Below are positions 6,359 through 14,070 of a stretch of DNA of 22,924 nt, piece by piece; position 1 is the stretch's first letter, and each line of letters begins with the position of its first letter. The notes beneath the pieces are model-generated. The model was not told where the DNA came from and made no database searches. It saw only the letters and a program-made list of their open reading frames with translations. This stretch comes from a virus, in IMG/VR virus record IMGVR_UViG_3300023174_000663, positions 1-22,924 of that record; one strand, 5' to 3'. Both the position numbers and the translations under genes were made by a program.

Positions 6359-6501
6359 TGGGATACCAATACGACTTCTTCGCTGAAGAATGGTCATACC
6401 TGTGCCGTACCTGCAACACAGAGATGTTTGCACCCACTAAGAATGACTTACGTTACAATCACTGGAAACACACACACGAAACCTGCCTCGGTGGCTGGTA
6501 G
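6358..6501 (+). CDS. 47-aa zinc-finger-like mini-protein
   Basis: A 47-codon gene starting at the TAATG junction. C16-R-T-C19, then H35, H38, H40 and C43: YLCRTCNTEMFAPTKNDLRY leading to NHWKHTHETC. This is close to a classical C2H2-type finger (C-x2-C-x15-H-x2-H, or H-x4-H). Such single fingers in phage early genes usually bind DNA or host proteins. The specific partner is unknown. Confidence 0.72.
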   Translation: MGYQYDFFAEEWSYLCRTCNTEMFAPTKNDLRYNHWKHTHETCLGGW

Positions 6502-6514
6502 AAACGAGAGAGAC

Positions 6515-6820
6515 ATGACAACAGACATGGCTAAGTTTACGCTAGACGTAACAGACCTATTGGTAACAGCAGGAGATTTGTTGGTTAGTAAACAGAAAGA
6601 CTACGGACCATACAACATTAGCCGAGCCCCAGGTGGGCCACTCAATGGTCTACGGGTTCGTATCTTTGACAAGGTTAGTCGTATCAACAACTTGATTGAC
6701 TCTGGCGTAGAACCTGAGCATGAGTCATTGAGAGACTCTTTCATTGACCTAGCCAATTATGGCATCATTGCACTCATGGTACTTGACGGTAATTGGCCGT
6801 CACTAGAAAACAATGAGTAA
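6515..6820 (+). CDS. Nucleotide-modification-associated domain 1 (DUF1599)-like protein
   Basis: A 101-residue all-alpha protein. KQKDYGPYNI (26-35), then G-x-R-V-R-I-x-D-K-x-x-R-I-N-N-L (45-60), then ESLRDSFIDLANYGIIALMV (70-89). The K-D-Y-G-P-x-N-I and E-S-x-x-D-x-x-x-D-L-A-N-Y-G motifs fit the Nmad1/DUF1599 family, which is MazG-like and carries Asp/Glu metal ligands for nucleotide pyrophosphate chemistry. The family is often found in phages with modified nucleotides. Start chosen for the GAGAGAG site; the frame upstream to 6428 overlaps the zinc-finger gene. It overlaps the methyltransferase gene by 8 bases. Confidence 0.83.
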   Translation: MTTDMAKFTLDVTDLLVTAGDLLVSKQKDYGPYNISRAPGGPLNGLRVRIFDKVSRINNLIDSGVEPEHESLRDSFIDLANYGIIALMVLDGNWPSLENNE

Positions 6821-7364
6821 GTATCCTAACTGGTTTGCTTCGGCTGCCGAACCCTTCTTTGAGAACATCTGCCCTGACCTGACTGAAGACCAGCACGTCT
6901 TACAGATTGGTGCGTTCACAGGTGACGCCACGCGTTGGCTTCTAGACAACACCAAGGCTCAGATTACAGATGTAGATACATGGGAAGGTAGTGATGAAGA
7001 GGTTCACAATGCTATGGACTTCTCTGATGTAGAGGCTGTCTATGACTCTAAGGTTGGCTTTGACTCTCGTGTTACTAAGATGAAGATGACTAGCAACAAG
7101 TTCTTCCTTACCAATACTCAGCAGTTTGACTTCATCTATGTAGATGGTGACCATACTGCTAGTCAAGTAGTTATTGATGGTGTCAATGCTTTCCGCTTCC
7201 TTAAGGTAGGTGGCACAATTGCTTTTGATGACTTCACGTGGGTGTCAGGCAAAGGTCCATTCCATGACCCACGCTGGGGAGTAGAAGCTTTTTGTCACGT
7301 TGCTCAAGGCCAACTAGATGAATTACTTGTTAGTCATCAAGCATGGTTTAGAAAAAAAACCTAA
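6813..7364 (+). CDS. Class I SAM-dependent methyltransferase (Methyltransf_24-like)
   Basis: A 183-residue Rossmann-fold protein. Motif I is V-L-Q-I-G-A-F-T-G-D (29-38), binding SAM; an acidic strand end DVDTW (53-57) would hold the ribose. F-D-F-I-Y-V-D-G-D-H-T (105-115) and V-G-G-T-I-A-F-D-D-F (132-141) are hallmarks of the FkbM/Methyltransf_24 group, whose substrates are mostly small molecules, sugars or nucleosides. There is no obvious DNA target domain, so a DNA methylase is less likely. Last gene of the plus-strand operon, just before the terminator. Its use of GTT/CTT-type codons looks slightly unlike the upstream genes. Confidence 0.85.
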   Translation: MSKYPNWFASAAEPFFENICPDLTEDQHVLQIGAFTGDATRWLLDNTKAQITDVDTWEGSDEEVHNAMDFSDVEAVYDSKVGFDSRVTKMKMTSNKFFLTNTQQFDFIYVDGDHTASQVVIDGVNAFRFLKVGGTIAFDDFTWVSGKGPFHDPRWGVEAFCHVAQGQLDELLVSHQAWFRKKT

Positions 7365-7380
7365 TCAACACAAACAAAAT

Positions 7381-7404
7381 GCCCCCAGCTAATTGGCTGG
7401 GGGC
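7381..7404. terminator. Bidirectional rho-independent terminator
   Basis: A perfect 9-bp GC-rich stem: GCCCCCAGC at 7381-7389 and GCTGGGGGC at 7396-7404, with a 6-base loop TAATTG. It is followed by TTCTTG on the plus strand and, on the minus strand, by CATTTTGTTTG. It lies between the stop codons of two convergent genes (methyltransferase, plus; RNR, minus), so it can end transcription from both sides. Confidence 0.93.
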
Positions 7405-7419
7405 TTCTTGCTGTGCTGT

Positions 7420-9438
7420 TTAGGGAACTTCACACGTATCTGTGGTGCAGAACTTCTCGCCGATAGCATCAGCACCTAGTCCAGCGTACACATCTGAGAA
7501 GTCAATGCGTAGCAACTTGTGGGTGTATGCTTCGTACTCTTCCGCAGTAATCTGTGTGTATGGCATCTGTGGGTATGTCTTATTACCCATAGGCAGGAAT
7601 GATACAGACTTCAGCTTGCCATCGTACATTGACAAAACCTTGCCTACATCGCTCTTCTCACCGTCAGCATCAAACGATACTGTTACTGATACAGAGTTAT
7701 CTGACCAGAACTCCTGAGCCATGGCAGCAAGGTTAGCTTTTTCGTAGATGGATACTTCCTTTTCAGAACGCTTTGCCTGCGACTTGATAGGGAAGAACAC
7801 AACGCTAGTAGTCTTTGGGGACTCACTGGCTGGCTCTACCGTGTAACCTGCGTACTCAAAGAGAGGAAGCATTGGGTCATCATTAGCCATGCGGATTGCT
7901 CGTAGGAAGTACTCGCCACCTGGGGTCCAGTGAACACCTGGGCTCTCACCTGCAAGGATGCTTACAGTACCTGACGGCTTTACCGTAGTCATCTTGATTG
8001 ACTCACGGATACCTAACCACTCGCTGTATGTTTCATCGTGGTGCTTGATTGTTGCGTAGCCATCATTCATCCACTGGCGTAGCTTGGTAAGGTTATTGCG
8101 GTCAAAGAAGTTAGCGACACCTGACATTGACGTACCGATACGACGGTTACGCTGCATGATGGCGTTGGTCTCTTCCCAGTGGGTAGGTAGGAGCGTGACA
8201 GTCTTGGCATACAGGTACGCAAACTTCAACGTGCGCTTGTAGTCCTCTAGGCTGTCGTGGCGGTTCAAGAATGTCTCCACGAGGGTACAGCACTCAAACG
8301 ACTCTAGGCTCTGCTCTGCACAAGGGTTGTACCCAGCGGCTCGCCAATCTTTATTGGTTGGTGCGTCAGTTAGACGACCATACTGGCGTGTAACATCCAT
8401 CCATAGAACCCCAGGCTCACCATTAAGGGCAATGCCCTCTACGATGCCCGATAGGTCGTCTCCGACCTTGACCTCTACCGAGTTGTTACTCATCCACGCC
8501 CAACCTGGGCTATCAGGATGGTATGAGTTACGTACAGGAAATACTTCTGGGTTCTTAAGATTGAGGAAGTCTTGGTCATTTAGCTGTCCCATTAATAGTT
8601 CAGCGGAACGACGCACATTACCACTTACAACGCAGACACCAATTAGGTTACCAATGTCAGCAATATCTACCTTAGTAAGTAGCTGTCCTGCACGACCATC
8701 AAACAAATCACGTAACTTAACGTGCAATGCCTGCAATGGGGCTGGTCCAGCGGCAGTTCCACCAAACGTCTTAATTGGCGTACCCTCTGGACGAATGTTG
8801 CTGAAATCCATATCAACTACATTCTGTTCTGGGCGCAGGTATGAGTTGATAATTAACTTAGTTGATTCTACCCAACCCTCACGAGTATCTGGGATAACGT
8901 AAGTTACAGGGGCGTCTTCACTAGGCTTGTAAATGGTGAACTCTTTGTCTGCGCCCTTGTCATCAAACCCTACGCCTACACCTAGCATTGAGGCTTCCAT
9001 CAGGAACTCAAATGGCTTAGCAGGGTTGTGCTTGGTCATAGCATCCGTGGATACGAATGAACAGTTCTGTAGGGCGGCTGAGTTCTTGTGCTCATTAACT
9101 AGCGGTGTGCCCATCATCCATAGCCCACGACCTGGAGGTGTCCACTTCAAATTGAATAGGCGGTCAAACGCATCCTTGGCTGAGTTCTGTGCTTTCTTCT
9201 CATTCCACGGCAGACGGTTAGTCTTGCAGTGGTCTTTCTGAATGGAGTACATGCCGTTAATTACACGGGTACAAATATCTATCCACGTCTCTTTCGTGCC
9301 GTCATCTTTCTTACGCGAGTACTTTGTAAGGAATGTAATTTCCCCTACTGAATTGCCTCCAGCATCCTCGTACCCCCAAGGAACTTTCTTACCCTCGTAG
9401 GTTGCTACGAAGTCGTCGGCTAACTTAAATGACAGCAT
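7420..9438 (-). CDS. nrdJ: Class II (adenosylcobalamin-dependent) ribonucleoside-triphosphate reductase
   Basis: 672 residues. Active-site motif N371-P-C373-A-E375; redox Cys candidates C126 (ALQNCSFVS) and C383/C384 (FECCTLVE); the C-terminal shuttle pair C664-x4-C669 (FCTTDTC) matches the spacing of the Lactobacillus leichmannii enzyme. VKPSGTVSILAGESPGVH (487-503) and CVVSGNVRRSAEL (269-281) are conserved RNR segments. It converts ribonucleoside triphosphates to dNTPs in the cytosol using B12, without oxygen, and needs a host thioredoxin to recycle the disulphide. Its length suits the monomeric phage/lactobacillus type. The start follows AGGATAAGT. Two perfect palindromes lie upstream. Last gene of the minus-strand operon. 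Confidence 0.96.
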   Translation of the reverse strand: MLSFKLADDFVATYEGKKVPWGYEDAGGNSVGEITFLTKYSRKKDDGTKETWIDICTRVINGMYSIQKDHCKTNRLPWNEKKAQNSAKDAFDRLFNLKWTPPGRGLWMMGTPLVNEHKNSAALQNCSFVSTDAMTKHNPAKPFEFLMEASMLGVGVGFDDKGADKEFTIYKPSEDAPVTYVIPDTREGWVESTKLIINSYLRPEQNVVDMDFSNIRPEGTPIKTFGGTAAGPAPLQALHVKLRDLFDGRAGQLLTKVDIADIGNLIGVCVVSGNVRRSAELLMGQLNDQDFLNLKNPEVFPVRNSYHPDSPGWAWMSNNSVEVKVGDDLSGIVEGIALNGEPGVLWMDVTRQYGRLTDAPTNKDWRAAGYNPCAEQSLESFECCTLVETFLNRHDSLEDYKRTLKFAYLYAKTVTLLPTHWEETNAIMQRNRRIGTSMSGVANFFDRNNLTKLRQWMNDGYATIKHHDETYSEWLGIRESIKMTTVKPSGTVSILAGESPGVHWTPGGEYFLRAIRMANDDPMLPLFEYAGYTVEPASESPKTTSVVFFPIKSQAKRSEKEVSIYEKANLAAMAQEFWSDNSVSVTVSFDADGEKSDVGKVLSMYDGKLKSVSFLPMGNKTYPQMPYTQITAEEYEAYTHKLLRIDFSDVYAGLGADAIGEKFCTTDTCEVP

Positions 9439-9473
9439 ACTTATCCTATTCTATTAATTTCGTGGTCAGTGCA

Positions 9474-9510
9474 GTTCCATATTGGAACAAAGGCTTCCTA
9501 TAATATAGGA
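9474..9510. promoter_or_regulatory. Twin palindromes upstream of nrdJ
   Basis: In the 72-base gap before nrdJ there are two perfect inverted repeats: GTTCCA-TAT-TGGAAC at 9474-9488 and TCCTATA-A-TATAGGA at 9496-9510, separated by 7 bases. The second begins right after the stop codon of the upstream gene. They could be operator sites for a dimeric regulator, or weak hairpins. Neither has the sequence of a NrdR box. A -10-like TATATTAT is embedded in the second one on the minus strand. Confidence 0.5.
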
Positions 9511-10983
9511 CTATTCTTCAATACCTTGCTGAATGATGCGAGTAACTTGCTCTTCGCCATATCCGCCGTGAGGTAACTCCGTTAGATTTTGAGCCTTTTC
9601 ACCAAAAATTTGGGATAAAACTCCGCCCCCATTTTTAGCTTCAACAGTCATCCTAACGTATGATGATGTATCTTCCAAATCCTTCATTGTCTTCAGTAGT
9701 TTAAATAATCTATCTACTTCTTGACTAGTATTAGGGTCTGGGTATCCACCATTCATTTCTTCCGCAAACCTTGCAAATGCTATGCGTTGTCCTTGCATTT
9801 CAATAATTGCATTAAGTAAAGCTGTTAACTGTTCTTTAGTCTTTACCTCTACTGGAAGGCTAAATGCACAAGTGTTACTGACCTTAAACGCAGGACAATT
9901 AGCGGCAACAAAACAAGTGTCACACATACGCAAGCTTGTCGCATTAGACCTCATTAACGGAACATCACGAATGATATCTATACCGTTTTCATCTTTCTCA
10001 ACAACCGTCTTAATCTCGGTTCCAAACACAGGTAACATCATCATGTCTTGAGGATTACGTGCTTCAAATTTCCGCATCTGACCCCCCCTACTATCAGGTA
10101 CAACGGGGGTGTTTTCCGTGTTATCGGTATCCTGCATATTTACCGAGCTATCATATATCTCGGAATCATCTGCTTTATGGCTAGTCATGTTAAACCTCTT
10201 CTCATACTGGTCGTATGACCATAGGGCTAACTTAGCCACTTCTACTGGGTCGTCGTTTACTATTTTATCAAAATCCAGCCCAGCCTTCTCATAGACTGCC
10301 TTGTATCTTGGACGTGCTTGGTCTTTCATCTTCTTTGGGTAGCGTACTAACTTATTGCCATCCCATACAATGGTCTCTCCACGCATCATCGGACTTAACC
10401 ATGACTGCGTAGATGCAGTTGCTACTTGAATCTGACGTAAGTTATCAGGCTTGGCGCAAGCTAAAGCATGGAATGTAGTACCAAACTGCGTTGATAGTGC
10501 CCTAGTTTTTGCGGCTAGTGATACATCGGCCTCAATAATTGAATAAGGTATAGCTATATCTTTGTACTGTTGACACATCTCTACAATTTCAGCATACGAA
10601 TGGTCTTCACGCATAGTGGCCCAAAACTTTTCTTCATCAGACCATGCGGCTTCACGCTGTGCTTTTATTGCATTTTTGCTTAAAATTGGGTGGTCAATTT
10701 CAATGAATGAATTAATTCTTTCCATATTGTGCGCCAAAAAATCTTCGTAAGCTACGGCAAAAGTTTCTAACTCATCTGCACTAATTTGCGCGTTGTCTGG
10801 AAGACCTGGGTGCACATAAATATTCATGTAATTTGGAAAGTAATTATCTAGCAGGTAACGTTTATTTTTGGGCAACCCGCGTTGTGTTAAACGCCAAAAG
10901 GATACACCAACATTACGTACCCCCATTGACTCCATAATTACCCTGTTGCTGGGTACGTCTGCGCCTAAGTAAACTAAGTCCAT
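9511..10983 (-). CDS. TGT/DpdA-like TIM-barrel candidate fused to a Cys4 domain (490 aa)
   Basis: Not a firm identification. The N-terminal ~265 residues resemble, from memory, a phage protein family related to tRNA-guanine transglycosylase/DpdA: VRNVGVSFWRL (22-32), a 'FHALACAKPDNLRQ' segment (171-184), 'ASTQSWLS...RGETIVWDG' (190-209), and 'ARPRYKAVYEKAGLDFDKI' (223-241). The 'DSGAF'-type active-site Asp I would expect near residue 55 reads NIYVHPG, so the enzyme may be altered or inactive. After a polar linker (266-300), the C-terminal part has C354-x2-C357-x5-C363-x8-C372, a four-Cys metal or Fe-S cluster candidate, followed by a helical region (384-450) and a LSQIFG motif. The gene overlaps the HAD-like gene by 10 bases. 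DNA here is AT-richer than in the plus operon. Confidence 0.8.
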   Translation of the reverse strand: MDLVYLGADVPSNRVIMESMGVRNVGVSFWRLTQRGLPKNKRYLLDNYFPNYMNIYVHPGLPDNAQISADELETFAVAYEDFLAHNMERINSFIEIDHPILSKNAIKAQREAAWSDEEKFWATMREDHSYAEIVEMCQQYKDIAIPYSIIEADVSLAAKTRALSTQFGTTFHALACAKPDNLRQIQVATASTQSWLSPMMRGETIVWDGNKLVRYPKKMKDQARPRYKAVYEKAGLDFDKIVNDDPVEVAKLALWSYDQYEKRFNMTSHKADDSEIYDSSVNMQDTDNTENTPVVPDSRGGQMRKFEARNPQDMMMLPVFGTEIKTVVEKDENGIDIIRDVPLMRSNATSLRMCDTCFVAANCPAFKVSNTCAFSLPVEVKTKEQLTALLNAIIEMQGQRIAFARFAEEMNGGYPDPNTSQEVDRLFKLLKTMKDLEDTSSYVRMTVEAKNGGGVLSQIFGEKAQNLTELPHGGYGEEQVTRIIQQGIEE

Positions 10984-11471
10984 GATTCAGCCTCTTCAAG
11001 CGCTTCCTCTTCGGCAAGTCTGGCATCTTCATCGTACAAACCCTGCTGTAAATCTAACTCCCCGTTAATTTCATCCCAGCTTTTTTTACCGCTTCTTCCA
11101 TCTGGCCTGAACTCTGGACGAATGTACTGAGGGTGAACAAAAAGCATGACAAGGATGCCAACCTCTAACAACTTTTTAGCTAATTCCAAGTCATTAGTAA
11201 CAACAAAATCAATTTTTCCCTTACTTCTAAGAGTGTCTATGGCTTTCATTTCAGGTTCCCCTAAAACGTCTTCCTCAATCTGCCATAAATCATCAATATT
11301 TTTAGACAAATTATTTGTTTTTAACCACACTGAAGTTTTTTCCTTGTCAGTGGTCATTAAAATAACACGATAATTTTCATTAAACGATTTATAAATAGCT
11401 GCGCCGTCAAGGATGATAGACAGGTCTCGCTCTTTACGAATAACCCCATCAATAAACATTAGGACTGACAA
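10974..11471 (-). CDS. HAD-like (phosphatase-fold) protein, TTG start likely
   Basis: 165 residues if started at the TTG at 11471, 161 from the ATG at 11459. SVLMFIDGVIRKE resembles HAD motif I, but the usual D-x-D is only D-G here (the second Asp is absent). VILMTTDKEKT (36-46) fits motif II (S/T after a strand), and 'DFVVTNDLELAKKLLEVGIL' fits the later Rossmann strand-helix with an Asp. So it is a HAD-superfamily relative that may have lost catalysis. The TTG start keeps the first beta strand intact; the ATG start would give a TAATG junction with the tiny gene upstream. The C-terminus is a long acidic helix. Confidence 0.72.
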   Translation of the reverse strand: MSVLMFIDGVIRKERDLSIILDGAAIYKSFNENYRVILMTTDKEKTSVWLKTNNLSKNIDDLWQIEEDVLGEPEMKAIDTLRSKGKIDFVVTNDLELAKKLLEVGILVMLFVHPQYIRPEFRPDGRSGKKSWDEINGELDLQQGLYDEDARLAEEEALEEAESWT

Positions 11472-11587
11472 TCTTTACACCGCTTTCCTAATCCAGGGGT
11501 GTACATAACGTCATTTTTTAAATCATGGCACACATCGCATAATAATAATGGAGCTTCCCAACTACCGTCATCAATTATAAATGTCAT
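11459..11587 (-). CDS. 42-aa zinc-ribbon mini-protein
   Basis: A 42-codon gene that fits precisely between its neighbours: its ATG overlaps the glycosyltransferase stop (ATGA) and its stop overlaps an ATG of the HAD-like gene (TAATG). C17-D-V-C20-H and C37-K-D-C40 form one compact zinc ribbon (LLLCDVCHDLKNDVMYTPGL). No other domain. The precise fit and motif argue it is translated; the function is unknown. Confidence 0.68.
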   Translation of the reverse strand: MTFIIDDGSWEAPLLLCDVCHDLKNDVMYTPGLGKRCKDCQS

Positions 11588-12300
11588 TTTAGTTGGTCCA
11601 GACCAGTACCAGCGGCGTTGTGCTGTAGCCATGAATCATGGTGAACTGCATCTACCCAGATGCTCTTGTGGTGCTGTAGGACTGCTCCTGTATGGGCTAC
11701 CATAGGAATATTAAACTGCTGTAATTTGGCACAGAATGATAGGTCTTCGGACAGCCACTTGTTACCACCGATAGGGCCATCTTGGAACCAGCACCAGTCT
11801 TGATTGTTCTCATCATGTGATTCACGAATCTTCTGCAGTGCTTTACGGCTCAACAATAGACACCCCGTACCAGCGGCAACCACGTTTACAACGGAATCTT
11901 TTTCGTAGTCATCCATTGGCAAAATAGCGCCATCTTCAGTCTGCTTAAAAATCAAAGGGACTGGACGTAAACTAGGTCCCTCCCACAATGCGGCAAAATA
12001 CAAGCCAGCTACTACTGGTCGCTCAATTGTGTCTGCGGTGGCACATAGCAAATCAAAGGTTTCCACTGAAATACGCTCGTCAGCGTCTAGCATCAACAGC
12101 CAGTCATCTGAGGTATTGTCAAGGAAATGCTTGACCATAATATTGCGACTCTTAGCAAGTAAACCTGTGCCTTCTACGCAATAATATGAACCAACCTTTT
12201 GACCTTTTTGGCGAATGATTTCCATAATGGAAAGCGCAAACTCAGTATCAACATTTCCGCCGTGAGCCCAGCCAATAGCAACAGTTTCTTTTGTCTTCAT
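11584..12300 (-). CDS. GT-A fold glycosyltransferase (family 2-like)
   Basis: 238 residues. The D72-A-D74 motif (WLLMLDADERIS) is the metal/nucleotide-sugar site of GT-A transferases, preceded by SRNIMVKHFL (51-60), a typical helix. The later 'GTGCLLLSRKAL' and 'SEDLSFCAKLQQFNIPMVAH' fit the second half of this fold, where the E-D of 'SEDLSFC' would bind the acceptor. It probably transfers a sugar from a nucleotide-sugar; the acceptor could be phage DNA bases, virion protein or host surface, which cannot be told here. There is no membrane segment, so it is cytosolic. GGAGTAAGA lies before the start. Confidence 0.86.
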   Translation of the reverse strand: MKTKETVAIGWAHGGNVDTEFALSIMEIIRQKGQKVGSYYCVEGTGLLAKSRNIMVKHFLDNTSDDWLLMLDADERISVETFDLLCATADTIERPVVAGLYFAALWEGPSLRPVPLIFKQTEDGAILPMDDYEKDSVVNVVAAGTGCLLLSRKALQKIRESHDENNQDWCWFQDGPIGGNKWLSEDLSFCAKLQQFNIPMVAHTGAVLQHHKSIWVDAVHHDSWLQHNAAGTGLDQLK

Positions 12301-12349
12301 TCTTACTCCAAATTGTATAGTTGTTAGGATAAACCTATCACATTTAATG

Positions 12350-13273
12350 TTAGTGATGAGCGCGACGAATTAAAGCAGCCGCATCTGGTAATTCCATACC
12401 GTAAGTCTGTGTAGAAAAATTAGTTTCGGCTAAATGCTTAACGTCGTGAAGTTTTTTCATAGCCTGTACAATTCCTGAACGTTTGCCAGCTTGCCAACGA
12501 TAATTAGAATAATCTGAGTAACCTTGTCCACTTGAACTAAACGCCGCACCTCTAGACGTGTGAATATCCTCAAACAATGCTGAACCTTGCAACACTGCAT
12601 GTGACAACATGGTTTCAGCGTTTAACCGCATTGCAGTATTAGTTGCTTGTTTAACTTGGTCTAAAGCGGTCGCATAACGCTTAACAATAGTAGTTGCATG
12701 TGTTACGTCTCGTTCAGTTGCTACATCCCAATCTGGATGAAATGGTGCTTCTTGCTCTACAGGGGGAACGACCCACGTATCATTTGTGATTGAGTATGCT
12801 GCATAAGGTTTGATGGCCTCAATACTTGGGGCTAGATTCACATAAAATGTGAGCTCAAATGTATCCATAAAATTATGAGTTCGTGGATGCAATTCATTTT
12901 TAAACCCTTGATTAATTTCGTCTGCGATTTCTTTATCGCTCCAGCCTAAATATTCTTTATTAGCTTGACGAAACTTTATGCAATCTACTGCAACCAAACA
13001 ATCAAGGTCTGCTGGTTCACGATTAGCGCTCCATTGATACGAAACCCCTGAACCAGCCAAATAAGCTGAAGCCCATGCGGTTGGTTCGTTATATCCAAGC
13101 TCTAAATGATTAATCAACAATGTTAGTATTGCGTTACGAACAACGGGACGTAAATTATTGTCACTAAAAATACGTGGGTCTAATTTTTTATTAGGTTCAC
13201 TAAAATATGAACTCTCTCCAGGCTCAACTTCTACTTCTTGTGCATTTTTAACTAACGCCTCGTAGTAATCCAC
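12350..13273 (-). CDS. Nucleotidyltransferase-like protein (GTG start)
   Basis: 307 residues. AYLAGSGVSYQWSANREPAD runs into LDCLVAVD (70-97): G74-S75 followed after 13 residues by D89-x-D91, the pattern of the Pol beta/NT superfamily in which the two Asp bind metal. The third carboxylate may lie in 'FELTFYVNLAP'. This is fold-level recognition only. The rest is unrecognised and mostly helical. Its GTG overlaps the stop of the small gene upstream (TAGTG). The substrate (NMP, tRNA, sugar or DNA) is unknown. Confidence 0.72.
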   Translation of the reverse strand: MDYYEALVKNAQEVEVEPGESSYFSEPNKKLDPRIFSDNNLRPVVRNAILTLLINHLELGYNEPTAWASAYLAGSGVSYQWSANREPADLDCLVAVDCIKFRQANKEYLGWSDKEIADEINQGFKNELHPRTHNFMDTFELTFYVNLAPSIEAIKPYAAYSITNDTWVVPPVEQEAPFHPDWDVATERDVTHATTIVKRYATALDQVKQATNTAMRLNAETMLSHAVLQGSALFEDIHTSRGAAFSSSGQGYSDYSNYRWQAGKRSGIVQAMKKLHDVKHLAETNFSTQTYGMELPDAAALIRRAHH

Positions 13274-13473
13274 TAAATGTCCTTATCCTGCGCAATGTTG
13301 ATGTTAAATCGTTTTTTAGGATTAGGTAATTCTTCCATTAACGGTGTCATAAAACCACACTGAACATGAGCTGTAGTAAAACGGTTAACTAAAAGTAATG
13401 CGGCATCTTCTCTATCAACATCTACATCTACTTGGATAGTAGCGGTGCAAGAACAGTACAGTTCTATATACAT
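13273..13473 (-). CDS. Hypothetical 66-aa protein
   Basis: Unrecognised. It starts MYIELYCSCTATIQVDVDVD: beta strands with CSC near residue 8. Then a helix (REDAALLLVNRFTTAHVQC) and a basic C-terminus. AAGGCG precedes the ATG. Coupled to the nucleotidyltransferase-like gene by TAGTG. It may fold as a small beta-beta-alpha domain like those in the plus-strand operon. Confidence 0.7.
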   Translation of the reverse strand: MYIELYCSCTATIQVDVDVDREDAALLLVNRFTTAHVQCGFMTPLMEELPNPKKRFNINIAQDKDI

Positions 13474-13520
13474 AGGTATCGCCTTACTATAGGGTGTAAA
13501 TCTATTCTACTCCCTAGTTC

Positions 13521-14066
13521 CTATTTATACAGGCCCTTCTGCTCATTATGCTTCTGCATATTGAAGGATTTAACAGGGCAAAAATCGCATAAATACACCT
13601 TTGGGCCTGTAGAACCTGCTTTTTCTAGACCCGCATCCTTGCGTTCTGCATCCGTATCAGGTTTGAGTAGTTTTTTATCAGATTTATAGTCAGCGCACTG
13701 GCCCTTGGGACGGTTGTGCTCTGCGTAACAACGCATTGAGTCTTCAGCAAACTGATTCTTGGTAGCGTAGAAGTTGGTCTGGAAGGCGTCTAGACCTTCA
13801 GAACCGCCCCTAATCTGCTTTACAATCTCTTCCTGAATCTTAGGAACAGCCCAATACTTGAAGGGAAACTTCATAAGCAGACCAATATGTTCTACAGGTT
13901 TTTGGTGCTTAGCTACAAGAATGTTTAGCAATGTATCTGTAGCTGGGTCACCATCATAATCTGGTAACTCTTCAATCGTTTTACAGTTACGGCAAACCAG
14001 CACACGAATCATCGGTTCGTCTGCATTACCTTTTGCGCCTAAATCAATTGCTCCGCTAAAATCCAT
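13521..14066 (-). CDS. 181-aa protein with three Cys/His sites
   Basis: Unrecognised. Three metal-site candidates: V-C25-R-N-C28 (21-30), C113-x10-C124 (RCYAEHNRPKGQC), and C160-D-F-C163 with H173 (YLCDFCPVKSFNMQKH). The last looks like a C2H2-type finger, although a second His is not obvious. I recall similar proteins ending 'CDFCPVKS...' in actinobacteriophages of unknown role. The central part (44-110) is helical. A ribosome-binding site is weak or missing; an inverted repeat lies 5 bases upstream. Confidence 0.77.
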   Translation of the reverse strand: MDFSGAIDLGAKGNADEPMIRVLVCRNCKTIEELPDYDGDPATDTLLNILVAKHQKPVEHIGLLMKFPFKYWAVPKIQEEIVKQIRGGSEGLDAFQTNFYATKNQFAEDSMRCYAEHNRPKGQCADYKSDKKLLKPDTDAERKDAGLEKAGSTGPKVYLCDFCPVKSFNMQKHNEQKGLYK

Positions 14067-14070
14067 ACAC

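Noticed and set aside
8327-8902. 191-codon plus-strand frame opposite nrdJ
   Set aside because: Entirely inside nrdJ on the other strand; Ser/Arg/Pro-rich translation typical of a shadow frame, no start signal.
9439-9510. Cobalamin riboswitch or NrdR box upstream of the B12-dependent RNR
   Set aside because: The gap is only 72 bases, far too short for a cobalamin riboswitch, and the palindromes do not match the NrdR consensus.
11499-11705. 68-codon plus-strand frame across the tiny zinc gene and glycosyltransferase end
   Set aside because: Shadow of two coupled minus-strand genes; no start signal or protein-like pattern.
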